This document shows positions 13,507 to 26,800 of a DNA stretch of 64,000 bases, one piece after another. The translations under genes were made by a program, and so were the position numbers. Origin of the DNA: Branchiostoma floridae (lineage: Eukaryota; Chordata; Leptocardii; Amphioxiformes; Branchiostomatidae). The stretch's first letter is position 1. Each line of letters opens with the position of its first letter. The notes under the pieces were generated by a model that saw nothing but the letters and a program-made list of their open reading frames with translations, ran no database searches and was not told where the DNA came from. Where the stretch lies: NCBI RefSeq assembly GCF_000003815.2, contig NC_049980.1:24237808-24301807 (forward strand), read 5' to 3'.

Positions 13507-16500
13507 ATGAGTTTTCCTTTCAAAGTTCTGTGGTTCTTGGCCGCGGCACACCTGTTGTTGGGCCTCCTGGCGGTGTTGCTCGGAATCGCAGACATTGTGA
13601 CTCACGTTCAGGCCAACCCAGATGGAGGGTTTGAAGTAACTTTACTAGCAGCACCAATCTGGTGTGGAATCCCTGTAAGTTTTTCTTCCACTTTAACCTT
13701 TACTAAGACGACCTTTCTTTAATGGCCAACGACATAAGGTTACCCCTGAAATGTGCAACCCGAGGTTCAGCAAATTAGCAACAATATCGCAACTAAACGG
13801 AGTCCATCGCAATTTCTTAGTCTGGCCAGCACTAAGTTTACTCTACCCATTTCTGTACCATTCCTTCACTTTGTGGAGGAGAAGAAGTGTTTTAACTTTA
13901 ATATGCATGTGTGTCATTTGTTCGTGTGCAGTTCCTGGTTGCAGGAGGGCTGGGCCTAGCAGTGTCACCCTACAAGCCCAATGTCCAAGAACAGGTGAGC
14001 TTTTCTCTCAAGTTTGACTTTTTGATGACAATTGTAACCTGGAGTGGAAGGAGGTGGGGCGATGACATCCGGGAGTGGATGGGCATACCACTGGCTGAGT
14101 GCGCCCACAGAGCCAGAGACAGAAGTGAGTGGAGGAGGCTGATACTGGATGCTACCATAGTCCCCGACCCTCAGACATGAGGATGGGCCTAGGTAAAGGT
14201 AAAGGTAACCTGGAGTGCAGTGAAAAATGGTCTTTTCTACTGTTGGGTTGATAGCCAATGGATTGCCTGTTTCCAACTGTCTTTCCAGACCCGCCAACAC
14301 TGGATCTGCTGCATGATCAACAGTATCCTGTTTGGGCCAATCATGTTCATCATTGCCATGGTGGATCTCTTCCTGGTGAGTTACTCACACTATCATGGTG
14401 TTCACCTTAATCATATCCCTCTGAGTACCAGTGGAGAGTGAGGATAAAGAGTTCAGTATGCTGTTCATCAAAGTTGAAAGTGCTGTATAAGATTTGCTTG
14501 TTAGCTATGGACTATATTTCATAGTAATCATTTACTGTACTTCTGAAGATTAGTGGACTTACAGCTGTAAGGTCTTTTTTTCCACCCGAGTGCACATTAT
14601 ACTGGTTAGAAACATTCCTATATGGTCCTATATGTAGTTTTTTTAGACAAATGAATGACAAGCAGTTTCAGATGGCAGTTTTGTTTAGACCATTTAACGT
14701 TACGTTGTCCATTATCTGTAACAACAAGAGATTCTGACCATGCCGAATGGTAATGCAGGTTATGATGAATTCTCCACCTTGTAGGAGGTGCAGACCTCCT
14801 CCATACAGGACCGGGACATTTCGTTTGAGATCGGGTTCATCATCATCTCTGTGCTGGAGACGTGGTGTGCCCTGGGCTCCGTCACCATCTACTGCCTGTA
14901 CAAGGCACCACGGCAGGCTAAGGAGGTGGGTGGACAGAAATTGTTTGTCTAATTTCCTAGAAGAATGGAATGAGGCTATAAGTGCCTTACTCACGTTCTT
15001 TGTAAGTCATCATTGATTTTGATGCCATAAAGTTTCCAAGCAGGCTGTGTCAACTAACCACCAACACGGATCTAAAATTTTCCAGAACAAGATGCACTCA
15101 CATTACTATCTCAACAATATCCCTCAGTTAACAATTGTAGGACGAATGTGATCCAGCTGTAAATGAAATGTAGTACATTATGTATAGGTTAATGTTGATA
15201 GCAATTTTAGTGTCTGTATATGGGCAATGTTATCATTAGTCATACTGCATGTTTGATCCCTTCTTCCTCTTGACTGCCAGCCCGAGGAAGGTGAGGTCAG
15301 GCTGTCCCCCTTTTCTCTGCTGGCACGCCACTGTACCGCCTGCAGTGCCTTCTGCAACAGGAGGAGGCATGCTGACAAGAACAGCTGGGTGACAGGTAGG
15401 TTCTCAACACAGACACCCTTTGCTGATGGTTAATGCTTATCATATACAGAAATACATGTGAATGAACCCAATAAAAACCATGATTTTATGAAAATGGGGC
15501 CCTTGCATGATGCCTGGTTGGTCCAGAAATTGAATCAGATCTAGCTGACCCCCTGCCCAACAGGTGATGATGATACAGAGGTGGTCATCACTTCCTCAGG
15601 AGCGGGTCTCCATGACAACGAGTCAGGTGTCCATCCCATCCCCGAGGACGCCTCTCCAGAGGAGAAGGAACTGTTCCTGGTGGCGCGGCGGCTGGAGGAG
15701 GAGAACGTCCGTCTTCAGAAGCAGCTGAAGGTCAAGTCACTGAAGGCAAAAGTCAAGAAGCTGCAGGTGTGTGTAGGGCTCAATGGTTATGTAACTACTT
15801 GTCCAGGGGCAACTAAAATTGATATGTCTGAACAACATCCCTAGAGCAAGCATGGCTCTGTGAAGTGTGCATGCAGCACTGTATATTGTTTTTCTTGTTT
15901 TTTCCAGCAAAACAACCGTGCCCTGTCACATAAGCTGAACAAGGTGCATGATGGGGACTCTGAGTCAATTATGATCAAAGGTGGGCTAGCCATTTAGCAT
16001 CTGTTTTAAAACTTAAGTAATACTCAACATGTAATCATATATTCCATACAGTCAACTGGTTTAACCACATGGTTACTTGGTACATCCTTCTTTCACTAAC
16101 AGTCTAGTTGTCATGTGTGTCAAAGAGAGTTGTGAACTATAAGTAACTGTGTCTGGTAGATACAAAAAATAACCATCTGCCATGATGGCTACAATTATTG
16201 CATGAGCAAGGACATCGTAATGAGCAGGCATATATGCAAATTAAAAAGTAGAGTAGGTTTCGTTGGAAAAATCTGTTACACAAGACTACCTATATGCTGC
16301 CTTTCCCCAAAGATTTAGCACCTTCCAGCACACAAGTGCACCATGGGAAGACTAGGGTGCATGATGGGAAGGAAAGGCAGCAACAGGCAGCCCTGTCTGA
16401 CAAGAGCCAACATAAGCAGGCAGCGCGAGACAAGAACAGGGCAACGTCGGCTGTCAAAAAGGGAAACATGAAGGCAGAGGGTGTCCAAAACCCTGATAAA

Positions 16501-19091
16501 CTTGAGACAATTGATGAGACTCAGAGTAACAATGATAAGAAAGCAGATATAGACTGTGAGTGTGGGGAGCCAGCTGAGAAACACAAACAGGGAGATGACA
16601 AGGAGAAAGCTGAGGAGACTAAGAATAGCAGTGAGGATGAAGCTGAGGCAAATTGTGAGGCTGAGGAGCCAGCCACAGAAGAAGTCTCAGCACAGGAAAA
16701 ACCCAATGAGCACACCACTACAGCAGACGTTCATGTAGAGGAAACACAAGATCTGTCTCCTGAACGTGGTGGGGCTCTATGTACATGTAATGGTGTTCTG
16801 CTCTGCATGCTGTTTTCTTGTACATTGACATGTCTTTTACCCTGCATGTGGTTGTGGTGTCTACTCACTCTACTGTCTAATGCATGACACTCTGCAGATT
16901 CTCTCAACACTCAAATGATGAATTCCAGTTTCAAACCTCCTTCACTGGGCAAAAATTTACTTAAGTTTAAACTTCATGTCCATTTTGGCTTTCAAAATCA
17001 ATGCCTATAAGGTTATTACAGGTGCAACGGTAAATCAAACTTGCTTATTACTGACATGTCTTACAAATGTTTATTCATAGAGGAGGAAATCCGCATGAGA
17101 CTTAAGGAGGCCCAGACATCCAAAAATGTCAATGCAATAAAAAATGCCATCAAGGAATTCCAAGATGCCAAACTGGAGGACTTTTCTGAAGACCTTCCAG
17201 CAGCACAAAAACAGCTGCTGGTCCTGGAGTTAAAGGCAGGTGAGTGATGTGCAGAGATATGTCACATTTGCCAGTAGGTTTCAGGTTCAGAGGCCAAGGA
17301 AATTTCAACATATCTAGATATGGCTTATGTCTTGTCTCCAGACTTTCTGTGTACAAATGTATCTGTATCTATATAGGCAGTATAACTGGCATTCAGCGTA
17401 ACACACCAGCTTCACAGATACATGGCATGGCAACAGCTGGTTAGAATCTGTATCAATATAGCTGTATATTTGTCCTTTGGCATAACTCACCAGTTTTGCA
17501 ATGTATGCATGTCTAAATCAATTGTTGCATTTCTCCACAGCTTTGGACAAGGCTATATCTAACAGACAAGTGTCCAAGATTGGGTCAGTCTTGACGGAGA
17601 TAAAGAAGAAAGGACTTCAAGACGTCATGTCCAGCGAAGTCGCACGGGCCAACAAGATGCTCATACTCATCAAGCAGATGGATAAACTCAGACAGGAGGT
17701 AGGGGACCTTACAAATGAAAGGACATATTTTGAGGCCAACTGGAATGTGAAGATAAAAAGAAAAGTACTGTCAGTTGTCTCCACCTATTACATTAACACA
17801 ATTGTTGGATAGTATCACATAGTAATAGTATATAGTATTCACAACCTCTTTTTCAGTGCCATGGCACCAGAGTAGGATTTTACTGTGACTTTACCCCTCA
17901 GGGATATCTATACCCAACAAGATATCTAAGCTTCAAAGCATCAACATTGTAGCAGTAATACTCCAAGGTACTGAATGTTATTGAAATGCTGTTCTTTCTC
18001 TTTTTGTTTATTCAAATCAACAGGTGATGAACATCAAACAGTCGACCATTGCTGAAATCCGGTCTTACAAGAATGCCTCTGAGCCTGTTCACAAGGTCAT
18101 GACAGCAACCTTCCTGCTACTGGGGGAGCATGAGAAGGACATCAAGGTGGGTAGGGCACTGCCTAGCAACCAGCAGGGGTGGCTTGGGACACAGGCTACA
18201 CAGTCCAAAGGGCAGAACTAAGATTAAGAACTGTTCCTACAATTGTCAGCAACTTCTATTGCTGAGAAATAATGAAACATAGGGTTGTGCATGATCTAAT
18301 ATGTAATTTTATGTATCCCCCCTTAAGAATGGAGTAGCCTATGTTGACTATCAGTCACTGCTCGTGTTGTTCAGGACTGGTCCGCCTTGAAGATACTGGT
18401 GGGGAAGTCAGGCAAGGATGCCCTGAAGCAGAGGGTGGAGCATTGCAATGTTGCCAAGATACCAGCTGCCGTTGCAACCAAAGTGCAGGAGATGCTGGTC
18501 CCGTTCCGCCTGGAGGAGGTTCGGGACCACAGTGCTGGAGCAGCCACCTTCTTCCTCTGGGTGAGATACAGTCTCTTACTGTGGTGTTGCTCCTGCAGTT
18601 TGGGTGCATCATGGATTGGGGCTGTCTATGGGACCCTTTCGTCTGTAGTCAGACGAATATTAGCTTGTCACTAAAAAAAAAACATTCACCCTGTCCAGAA
18701 CTTCATGATGCATATGTGATGAAAATGTAGTTTGGGAAGCTTTAAAGTTTAAACAATGAAAATCAAAAACATAGGCTCCCAAACAATGAGTTAGACAGAA
18801 GCAATTTAAAGCTGGACACAGCCTTGATAGGATGTTAAGAGGGCAGGCAGCTGTAGGGAGGGAACAGGCCTACACTGAAGCTGTGACCCCCAGGCATGTT
18901 CCTTTTGTGATCATGAGAAAAATGTAGCCTTTTTTTACGTTATGAATTTCACTCATGCATCAAAACTGTACATGATGTACATGATTAATACTGTACTGCA
19001 TTGAATTATTTTGTTTTACTTTCTGGTGCCCCAGGCAAACGGAATGGCAGATGAAGTACTGGAGGGAGCAGCACAAGGGGCGGCAGCTTAA
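13507..19091 (+). CDS. Four-transmembrane (CD20-like) protein fused to a dynein-stalk-like microtubule-binding region
   Basis: Thirteen exons join in frame: 13507-13674, 13932-13994, 14289-14375, 14785-14925, 15281-15395, 15564-15766, 15908-15980, 16313-16768, 17081-17239, 17541-17698, 18024-18146, 18375-18560, 19035-19091. The product is 662 residues. The ATG at 13507 has A at -3. Residues 1-150 hold four hydrophobic segments (about 6-31, 44-67, 86-106, 118-145) in a layout like MS4A/CD20, sarcospan or FAM189 proteins, with APIWCGIPFLVAGGLGLA spanning TM2. A cytoplasmic tail follows: Cys/Arg patch, acidic stretch, coiled coil (about 222-280) and a Lys/Glu-rich linker (284-435). Residues 436-541 are two helical repeats. 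Residues 542-655 resemble the dynein heavy chain stalk tip: EIRSYKNASEPVHKVMTA, DWSALKILVGKSG, then FRLEEVRDHSAGAATFFLWA. There are no AAA+ modules. Inference: a membrane protein that could bind microtubules. The fusion rests on phase agreement only. Confidence 0.75.
16769..16887 (+). other. Readthrough extension of exon 8 encoding a hydrophobic tail
   Basis: If the donor at 16769 is not used, the frame of exon 8 stays open to a stop ending at 16887. It would add about 40 residues, mostly Leu, Cys, Trp and Met (GVLLCMLFSCTLTCLLPC in the middle), enough for a membrane span. This could be chance intron sequence or an alternative C-terminus that replaces the stalk-like region. Confidence 0.3.
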
Positions 19092-20813
19092 TCATGGTGA
19101 ACAACACTACCTACATGCATGTCAGTTACCTACATGTAGGTACATGAGATGTCAATGCCTGAACAGAATATACATATTTCTGTAGGCTCTGAGCTTGTTC
19201 AGTCTGGTTGACTTTGATCATTGTTAAAGGAAACCATTGGAGAAGTGTAAATTCATTATGTTCTGTCGGCGACTGTACCACAAAGTTGATTTCTGTGATA
19301 TGTGCCTCCAGAGGTTTGAACAGAACATAAGCAGAAAGAGTGCCACCCAACTGCATCTACAAGCAAACATTAATGTTAAGTGTTTCACCAAGGTAGAATT
19401 AGGAATAGGAAGGATTCTGTATCCAGATTGTCTGTTGTTACACACAAACCCGCCTATTGGCAGCTGATTTAGTGTGAAGCTATTTTATCAGTGCAGGGTG
19501 TAATGTACATGTACATGTACTTGTTGATGTCTTGAAACATTTTTTTGTTGTAAAGCATAAACCTATGAGTTATCTACCTCATCATATCCAATAGTTTTTA
19601 CCTGACCGTAAAGTGTACGTTCATTTTCCTAGTACCACTTAGATTTATATGCTGTGACAAATATGCTTTGTAACCACAAAAGACTTTGTTTGATTTTGAG
19701 ACTATTGTGTTTCAGCTCTCCAACACTTTATTAGATTTTATATGCACCAAGGGAGTGATATAGATGGGGATAGGCATGTTCCTATGAAACATGCATGTAC
19801 TGTTGCCCTAAGTTGTTTTTTTTTACTTGAGAACGATATAACTTATGATAAACTTGAATATACAGTCAATCTCTCAGACAACCAATGCACTCAATTTCTT
19901 CTGAATGTATCAGCTGTAATATAGTAAATACACTGTATACATGTATAGGTGAAATCTTTGCACACTTATGTGGATAATACTATTTGAATGTGAATAGTGC
20001 TAAGTATCATCAGACTCTGTTTTTTCCAAGATCAAACATAGGAGATATTTTTTAAACTTATGTACAATGTAACAGACGAGCTAAATGGTACTACATATTA
20101 CATAAGAAACTTTAAGGTACTACATATTGCTCATATGTAATATATTTTTATATATGTTAACATCTATAGAGAGACATTTGTAGAGGACAACACAAGTTCT
20201 TCTTTCAACACTGTAACAAATGCACTCTTCCTTGGGATTGATGACATGGGTACAGCAAATTACATTCAATTTGTACCTTTTTCTAATAATACATTGTTCT
20301 TTCAAAATGCCAACAATGGAGGATTGCACATAGATTTGACACTTATATTAAGGTTGGCATCTTTGAAGTAGTTAAAAGTTCAACTGATTTTGAGTACTTT
20401 TCACTTAAGGAAAGAGTGTGACAGACAGACTGTATGAAATGTGTGTCTATGTTTAACTTAATAAACCAGTTAACATATAGCTGTTTTTTGTTACCTACTT
20501 GCTTTATAGGCACACTACAAAGGCCATATCTATATATCACAATGAATGATTGTGGCACCCAAGCCTAGCACAATTAATACCTCCCCAGAAGGGCAACAAA
20601 TACAACACTGTCATAATTGCTCCTTTCAACCTTCAATACAGTAGACTTTATAAGGTCAGTTAGACCTTCACACCTTCTCCGATCAGACTGAATCTGTAGG
20701 TCCAGGTATCCCACACCAGTGGGCTAGTTGGGTAATCCTTACAGCCATGACAGATAAGCATACAATAAAACAAACAAGATGAACATGACAGAAGCAGTTC
20801 TGGCCTCCCAGTC
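19092..20813. other. Convergent 3' region between the four-TM/stalk gene and FAM91A1
   Basis: This 1.7-kb AT-rich interval carries the 3' UTRs of two converging genes. Plus-strand AATAAA signals lie at 20460-20465 and 20764-20769. A minus-strand AATAAA (plus-strand TTTATT, 19727-19732) could serve FAM91A1. If these are used, the two 3' UTRs overlap in antisense. A short block of repeated TACATGTA lies near 19504-19520. I see no coding gene. Confidence 0.4.
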
Positions 20814-23800
20814 CTACTTGCCGTCCCACATTGTTAGTGTCCCCTCGTGGAACAGTAAATTCCTGGTGGGGAGGGGCACGCCGTGGTCCTGACTAGTGGT
20901 CCCTCCAACAGGGGCTGGGCTGTCTCCCCCCTGCTCTGGTACAATGGGCAGATCCTGAGGAAGGAGCAATATTTAGCATGTAAGTGAGTAGAATAAATTA
21001 AAATTTGCACTGGCAAGCCAAAAGAGGAAATATTCTGATTTAAATGGAAAAAATACATTACATACATACATTTTCAAAATTGAATTCTTCAGTACAAATA
21101 CAGATAATCAGGAGTTATCTGTGTACATAATCTAATCCGCAATCCTTCTAATAACAATCTTATATCAAAGCCCTAAGCATTACCTGCACATAACATGGCA
21201 CAGAGTGAATGAGAAAACATAATCATGAAGTAGACGGTACAGACCTGGTTTTCAGATATGAAGTCCAGCAGCTGCAATACCAGTTTTCGACTGGAGTGGA
21301 GCAGCTCTCCAAGGCTGCAAAAGGAGTTCAGATCATGGTTCAGATTCAAATGTACACGTTGTTCTTTAACTAAAGCCAAGTGTAAAAAGCTTTTACTTTA
21401 AATGTAAAGAACAACAATAGAATAGAAAGAAAACATGACAAACATTGAGTACTAGATTATCTATTTTCTTGCCTTTTGAAAATAAAAAGGTAAAAGGAGA
21501 AACCAAACTAATGCTTCATTATGAACCTGCTACATGTACATTAAGGTGCAATGGCCAACCCACCTCTCCAGCCTACACAGGCCCTGTGCAGCCATCCTCT
21601 CACACACACGTGTGTTGAGTTCCCCGTTAAACAGTGGGATCCCATAGAACATGTCCAGCATGACCCACTCAGCCTCCGCATCCTCCGTCTGGCCTTCTTT
21701 TCTTCCGTTGCTCCTCAGCGGCGATGAGACATCGAGCGAGAGCGTGTCCCGATTCACCATCACAAACGAGTCCCCACTGTTCTCTCCATTGGAGGATCCC
21801 TCCTTCTGTCCTTCCGTGACGTTCTGTCCTTGTTGTGTTGGCATGGTGATGACCTGGGCAGAGGGTCGATGAGTCTTGCCAGTTTTCAGCATGGTGACAT
21901 ACCCACAGGTGTGGCTGAGGTCCAGTTGGGAGGCCAGCTTCTGCACCGCATAGTGAGCCTGCATCATGTTTCTGGAGAATAAAACTGACAAAACACACTG
22001 TTTAATGTACTGGGAGGCAGTAAGGTGTCCATAAATGAGCTTAAAGTTAAGAAGGCAATAGTTTTCAACTACATTGGTGGTCGATCCCTACCTTTGTCAC
22101 CTGCATCCTCCAGAGGGAAGGGGACATATTCTGTCTCACCATCTGTGTACAGTCCATGGGCCTGGGGCAACAAGCAACAAGTAGTATATACACTTAACAC
22201 ATACACACTGCACACTGTACCACTAGGTAGGTAAGCATATAAAAACTGCAAACTCTCTTCGCCCTTAGTTTTATATTTTATAAGACCTGTAAAACAGTAC
22301 ATACTATGGAAAAATACTTAGAATTAGATAATATTGATTTACGCTCGGCAATCAGCAAAATTAGAATTAGTGCCCACCCTCTCGAAATTGAGAGAGGGCG
22401 GTACAAGAGGCTATCCGTGTGTGAAAGAACGTGCAAACAATGCACGTCAAACGTGGTGGAAGACGAGACACATTTTATGTCAATCTGCTCTTTCTATAAT
22501 CAAGAAAGAAAAGAGCTGTTCAAAGAAGCCATCAAATTCCATCCAAACTTTTTCACATTCACTGACAAAAAGAAAGCAGTTCACCTTTTAACATCACTAA
22601 ACCCACACATAATAGAAAAAGTGGGATCTTTCATCTTCCACTGTCTTCGAAAAAGGAGTCGAACCCAATAACCCAGGATCTAGAGTTAGTTTTTACTAGT
22701 TTAAGACTAGAGTAGACACTTGTGTTATTGTATTTTACACTGTTTGAATCTATGTTACCTGCAATTAGCCCGCGGGCAAGAATTTGCAATAAACTTGATT
22801 GAATATATTACAATGTAGGTGGATAGAGGTTACACCATAGAACCTCCTTTGTTACACCCAAAGCCACTTAGTAACAAAACCCTCTGAAAATACTATAACC
22901 TGCTTTACATCGTATCTGTGGTTGCAACACAATGCTCTGCTCAGAAAACACAAAAATCCACATATTATTACGGAATGTCTATACTATAGTCCTTTTCACA
23001 AACGTGCAAGTTGGCACTCATGAATATGATAAGATCTTGAAATATATTATAGGAGAGGAAAGCAGAAGAGGTGAAACAGGAAAGGTTGGGTAGGGCTACC
23101 AGGCTGAGGTTTTAAGGAACCAACATTCAAGCCTCCATGCATACCATACTTGTGTCCAATAGATGACAGTGTTGTGTAGGATAACTTCTTTTGTTTAAAA
23201 TTTGGCCCATGAAACAGGTCGGATTCACAGGCCATCCAAAAATAATCATTTGCATAATTAATGCCAACTAGTGTTGGACAGGCCAACCAAGTCCGTCTAT
23301 GTTTTATTTTTATTGTGGTTTCATGTATCAAAGATGAAACAAAATATCATAATAAACATCAGTAGACCAGCTACAAACCTTTTTATTGTGTTAATGAATT
23401 AGTTTTGTTGTTATTAGATACAACTAAGGAAACATTCTGTGTTCTTAGTATAATATACAAGAAGGAATTGCTTCCGATTGCTTTGCACATAAATTATGTT
23501 AATGAGCTGCAGTATAGTACAATGGGTAAGGCTATTATTATGGCTCTTTTCTTAGTACTTTTTGGAATAAAAAAAAACAAAATATTATTCCTAAGATTGA
23601 CACAGGCAAAGAAGATAGACGGTAACTGTTGTTAGTGCTTTTATGTTCATTTTCCCTAGAAAACATTTCTCCCAGCGTGCATTGCGAAAAAGAAAGTAGA
23701 GGCGAAGCCAGTTTGCGAAGTGGTTTGTTTTCCACCTAGCACAACACTAAAAATAGGATTGTTTTGTGTATCAAATTCTAGAGCTTGGAGAAGTACGCGG

Positions 23801-26800
23801 CAGCAACTGATTGTTCAAAGAGAAAGTGTCAGAATGCGTTTTCACTTTTTATAAATATCAAAACATAGATGCAGGACTTCCCTCCATCTATAAAAATAAA
23901 CAAGGATGTTCAAAGTAAGCATGTATTTTATCTGCAATGTACTTGCATTTACACACACTACAATGCGGATAAGAAAGTATCCAGGTTCTAGTTTCAGTGT
24001 CTGTACCTGTATGAGCACTGCGGAGTGTGTGAGGGCGTCGTTCAGCGTGAGGAGGACGTTGGATGTTGCCACCACGCCCGGGTCGTGACCCCAGGTGGTG
24101 ATGAGGAGGCGGTCGTACTCCTGGAACACGGACGGCAGCCGGCGTAACCGGGTACCTCGCACCTGTGCACACAGGACTGGTCAGCAGGAAACACTTGAGA
24201 CTCACTCACAAGCTATATCTGATGTCAGTCTCAGCTTTGTTCTCACCAAATATCTATCACACATTACTCAGTTATGGCACAAGCAGTGCTGTCTCCAGCT
24301 TTGATTTTTCTTCTGTCCCACTCATTGTTTGGAAGTCTGTGTTGCTGATTTTCTGTCTTAAATCTGTCATTTCAAACTGTCGTTTCATGTGATGAATTCG
24401 AACTTCAGGTGTTTTGGGGTGGAATCTTTGTCCATCCCAACACGCAAATTTACGTCCAAGGAGTTGTCCTGGAGATAACCCTGGTACAAGTTATACATAA
24501 GAACTAGCCTTAAGTTGAAAGGGAATCTGATGTTATGTTTAGGAAAATAAAGTGGTACATAATGAACATTGGGAACTCACCAGAAGCAGGGTAGGAGGAC
24601 CACAGCCAGTCACATGGTACAGGAACAACTTAAACCAGATGGAGTTTACCTGGATTGTGGCAAAACAAATGTTAGATGTAGTGTTATCAAATTATGTGCC
24701 TTAACAGTTTTTACAATTATTTCTATCATCAAATTAAATAGCATGAAAGTGAAACACAACCATCAGGAACTACATTATGTGCTTCTTTCGGTTGTCTTGG
24801 GTTCGATGGATGAAATTACTCATACTCACAATCTGGTTTATCATCTGTCGTACATATCGTCTTTTTTAGCATTGTGTCAGATTTTTAAAAATTAAGTTGC
24901 ATGAATTGTATACAAAGTGATGAGTGTGTGGTGGATTGCAGTTGTTGCCTACCTCAGGAATGGCAGGGCCGATGTGCTGTGGGGTGCAACTGCTGACAGG
25001 CCGGATCTCGTTGCTCAGTGGTGCCATGGAGATCAGCAACCTGCACAAATGGAGTATTCAGAACATTGGCTGAGCAATTGACACTCAACCTCACAACTAG
25101 ATGCAAAACTGAAGATACCAGGAATAGAAACTATATTGTTGATGTGACACGTACATGTACATGGATGGTGTGGCATACTTGAATTTTGTGAGTGATTGTC
25201 ACATTCAATCCTTTAAACCCTTTGAAATGTCAACTTTCATGATTCTGCCACATTAAAAAAACAGAGGCTTTCTCAAGTATGTCTTGAACACCTGGATACC
25301 TGAAGTGTACATACTTCAGGGATTACTGATGCTGCATTACTAGATTCTTTAACTTTAAGATGTAGTGGTTCTAGCATACCTGGTGGAATTAGCAGAGTTT
25401 GATGGTAATGAGTTCTCCCTTACGTGTAGTTTTTGTTGAGCACCCTACTGCACGTGCCCGGGTCCAGTCCTAGAAGGCTCTCACAGCGGACCAGGTCCAC
25501 CCCCAGCCCCGTGTTCTGGAAGTCTGGGTCTGGGGAAAGGTCCTTGTTGTGGCGTAAGAACACCAACGTCTTTCTTAAGGTGTTGGCATGCTCAAAGTAG
25601 CGCTGGGCCTCTCCCTCTCCTACTGTCTCTATCTGTAGACAAAATAACAGAATTGTGAGCAACCTGGAACCAGCTACAGGGACCAACAGAAAGGAACTGT
25701 TGTACTCCTTAAAATCAGTCTCTTGATGACAATCCTTGATAGGAATAGGTTGATATGTTTTTGGACAAAGATAGTGCACAGAAAAGGTACCATCTTTATG
25801 ACCATAACTCAGCTGTACATTTCGCTATACAAATTATGCCCATACATTATTTTTTTAAAACCTAGACTGACATGTGCAGTACAGGTAGTTCAGAGGTTGA
25901 CATTCATTCAGTAGTGTTCACAACTTACAATTTTTTTTCCCAACTGCAACCACCCTGTAAAACATACAGGAAGGCATGTGACAAACCCACCTTCTCTAAC
26001 TCTGCCAGGAAACTATCCAGTGACTCATCACACAGTTTTCCCACTTCAAACATGGTGACAGCATGGCTCTTCAGACCCTAGCATTGATAAAGGGAACAGT
26101 CAGTGGTTGAACAATTTTTGTAAAATCCCCAAGTTTGCTAACTCTGCCTACAAATACACATTCAGGATTCTCACTATGGTGTACTTACTGGTGACAGATT
26201 CCCCATCATGAGGAACGCTGTCAGGGTGGAGTCAAACAGGAACCCGATCCTCTTGGTGTATCCTGAGGTGGTGACACTGCCGATGCTGGCTGTGTCAGCT
26301 GGGGAAGGGGAAAAAGGTATGCATCAAACAATGCCTTAATTGCAACAAAGTTATTAATGCATCTAAAGTCTTACCTCTCAGACAGGCAGATAAACATGCA
26401 AAATACAATGGCACAAGCAAAGATTTCACAGGTGGAATCAGTGTCCCCGAAGCTCAGACCAATAGACTGTTCAATTAATCAATCTTTATTATACGTTCAG
26501 TTTGTACAACACAAATTGTAGACTGTAACATAAGGTTAAGTGTTCTTTCCCAGTCATCGTTTTATAATTTTTACTGTGCTCAGGACTGCTTTGTAATGGC
26601 CAATGCAATTCATGGGTATACTTGACTGCCACTGTATCTATGCTATGTTGATTTTCTTTCAATAAAGGAAGAAAGAAGAAAGAAAGATTTCAACCAAAAG
26701 ATCTAAGGTGAGAAATTGTTGATACCTGAGCTGTGCTCCTCCAGACTAGCTGTGTCGACCTCATCAGCAGACAGCTCACCGCTGGCAGGCTGGACAGTAG

